Source: an uncultured archaeon (GTDB taxonomy: Archaea > Halobacteriota > Methanosarcinia > Methanotrichales > Methanotrichaceae). Taken from it: a stretch of DNA of 5,962 nt. Position 1 is the first letter of the stretch, and each line of letters begins with the position of its first letter. The notes below the pieces were generated by a model. The model was not told where the DNA came from and searched no databases. It saw only the letters and a list, made by a program, of their open reading frames with translations. Of this stretch, positions 4,935-5,962 are shown piece by piece. The stretch spans positions 1 through 5,962 of the forward strand of contig CABMDX010000113.1 of the NCBI GenBank assembly GCA_902385025.1, written 5' to 3'. A program made the translations under genes and the position numbers.

Positions 4935-5962
4935 TTATGCTCCGGGCCGCCAGCGCCCCCGTGGAGAAGGCCGCCTGCAGGTTGTAGCCTCCGGTATCGC
5001 CATCGATGTCCAGCACCTCTCCCACTAAATATAGCCCTTTGACAAGCTTTGACTCCATAGTCCTGGAATTGACCTCTTTAAGATCTACTCCGCCTCTCGT
5101 GACCATCGCCTGATCAAACCCGCCTAATTTTTCCACGGTCAATGGAAAGCCTGCCAGCTTCTCGACCAGGAGCAGTCGCATCTCCCGGCTCAGATGAGAT
5201 GAGTAAATACCAGAAGGAATTTCCTGCGTCTCCAGGATCTTCTTTATGAGCCGGGGCGGAATATGCATCAAATAGGGTGAATTTGCGAGCATTGATCCGA
5301 TCTTCCGGCTGCCCTCAATTGCCGCCTTATCCATCAACCATTCATGCATTGAGGATCTCATGTCTTCAGGCAGAAGTGAGAGCTTCAGGGTGTCCCCCGG
5401 CCTGATATATCTGGACAGGTCGAGTATTCCGGGCCCGGATAGACCCTGATGGGTAATAAGAACGTCACCCTTCTTCTCCATAATCTTTTTTTGCCGGTAT
5501 ATCGAGATTTTCAAGTTCGGGAAAGATAATCCTGAAAGATCTGAGAAGGGAAACTCCGCTGCGATAATGGGAGTTAATGCCGGAGCCGTCTCTACGATGC
5601 GGTGGCCGAGATCAGCGGCAAATCTGTAGCCATCGCCAGTCGAACCGGTGGCAGGATAAGAGCATCCTCCTGTGGCAATCACAAGTCTTGGCGACATTAT
5701 GGCGCCCTCAGCATGGTAGACCCGAAATCCGGCCCCTTCCCTGCGGACCGAATGAACGCCTCTGTCGCACTCTATTGAGACATTTTTGGTACGGCACTCC
5801 TCCATTAATATATTCAGAACATCTCCGGATCGCAGCGTCTCTGGAAATATTTTGCCGTTCCTGTCACTTGTCATGGCCAATCCCCTCGAAGAAAAAAAGG
5901 CGATCAGATCTCGATTTGTAAAGTTATGGAGGGCAGGGCGTAGGAATCTGCCATGCCCTCCA
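4909..5962 (-). CDS. FAD-dependent oxidoreductase of the HI0933/BaiN/YhiN family, 5' end outside the window
   Basis: This is a flavoprotein with 350 residues visible. The frame is open through the right edge, and the residues before the internal TTG at 5880 are clearly family sequence (GRFLRPAL, NFTNRDLIAFF), so the gene is not truncated; roughly the first 60-80 residues, including the expected GxGxxG FAD-binding loop, lie beyond 5962. Motifs in visible numbering: ATGG (96-99) and GSTGDGYR (106-113), both typical of the FAD-binding fold; THQGLSGP (170-177); VTRGGV (287-292); TMESK (301-305); and the flavin-contacting GEVLDIDGDTGGYN (314-327). Family members are widespread in bacteria and archaea but few have known substrates. 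BaiN of Clostridium scindens is linked to bile-acid reduction, and that role should not be carried over to a methanogen. The stop codon lies within the last codons of convergent uvrC. Confidence 0.93.
   Translation of the reverse strand, partial: GGHGRFLRPALHNFTNRDLIAFFSSRGLAMTSDRNGKIFPETLRSGDVLNILMEECRTKNVSIECDRGVHSVRREGAGFRVYHAEGAIMSPRLVIATGGCSYPATGSTGDGYRFAADLGHRIVETAPALTPIIAAEFPFSDLSGLSFPNLKISIYRQKKIMEKKGDVLITHQGLSGPGILDLSRYIRPGDTLKLSLLPEDMRSSMHEWLMDKAAIEGSRKIGSMLANSPYLMHIPPRLIKKILETQEIPSGIYSSHLSREMRLLLVEKLAGFPLTVEKLGGFDQAMVTRGGVDLKEVNSRTMESKLVKGLYLVGEVLDIDGDTGGYNLQAAFSTGALAARSIINSSLTSS
5927..5962. repeat. 9-bp inverted repeat ending exactly at the window edge
   Basis: TGGAGGGCA (5927-5935) and TGCCCTCCA (5954-5962) are exact reverse complements with an 18-nt spacer, inside the oxidoreductase coding sequence. 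The right arm touches the edge. The left neighbour at 5926 is A, so pairing would extend if the unseen base at 5963 is T. Confidence 0.5.

Noticed and set aside
4909..5880. Oxidoreductase as an N-terminally deleted pseudogene
   Set aside because: The frame stays open to the window edge and upstream codons encode conserved family sequence, so the missing part is simply outside the window.
5577..5921. Plus-strand open frame of 114 codons opposite the oxidoreductase
   Set aside because: The minus strand carries clear HI0933-family motifs across the same stretch, so this is a shadow frame.
1..5962. Mobile element, CRISPR array or defence island
   Set aside because: There is no transposase or integrase, no regularly spaced direct repeats, no target-site duplication and no defence-type domain; the identified genes are ordinary transporter, repair and redox genes.

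Overview
The window looks like chromosomal DNA of a methanogenic archaeon, most likely a Methanothrix/Methanosaeta-type member of the Methanosarcinales. The clues are heavy use of ATA, AGA and AGG codons, middling GC content, TATA-like boxes instead of bacterial -35/-10 pairs, an apparently leaderless uvrC, and a small secreted protein whose style recalls Methanothrix hypothetical proteins (this last point is from memory). No lineage marker is present, so the genus is a guess.

Layout, left to right. (1) Positions 1-146 hold an ambiguous left edge: a weak open frame on the minus strand that runs out of the window, overlapping a T-tract. (2) Positions 147-752 (minus) encode a 201-residue secreted protein of unknown function. 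(3) Positions 753-1005 form a divergent intergenic region with two weak promoter candidates, a cluster of short dyads and a convincing Shine-Dalgarno site. (4) Positions 1006-2181 and 2184-3344 (plus) are tandem paralogous FtsX/MacB-type ABC transporter permeases, probably one heterodimeric exporter core; no ATPase gene lies in the window. (5) Positions 3384-4934 (plus) encode UvrC, the dual-incision nuclease of nucleotide excision repair, with every catalytic motif but no C-terminal helix-hairpin-helix domain; a TATA-like box sits at leaderless distance from its ATG. (6) Positions 4909-5962 (minus) encode most of an HI0933/BaiN/YhiN-family FAD-dependent oxidoreductase whose N-terminus lies beyond the right edge. 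Its last codons overlap those of uvrC tail to tail by 26 bp.

The two permeases are the only genes that clearly act together. Secreted protein, exporter, repair nuclease and flavoprotein appear to be neighbours without an evident common pathway. I found no mobile element, CRISPR array, tRNA, rRNA or riboswitch, and no convincing new multi-gene system. The points worth a second look are the HhH-less UvrC, the ATPase-less permease pair, the overlapping convergent ends, and several strong inverted repeats, notably an 11-bp perfect stem inside uvrC.
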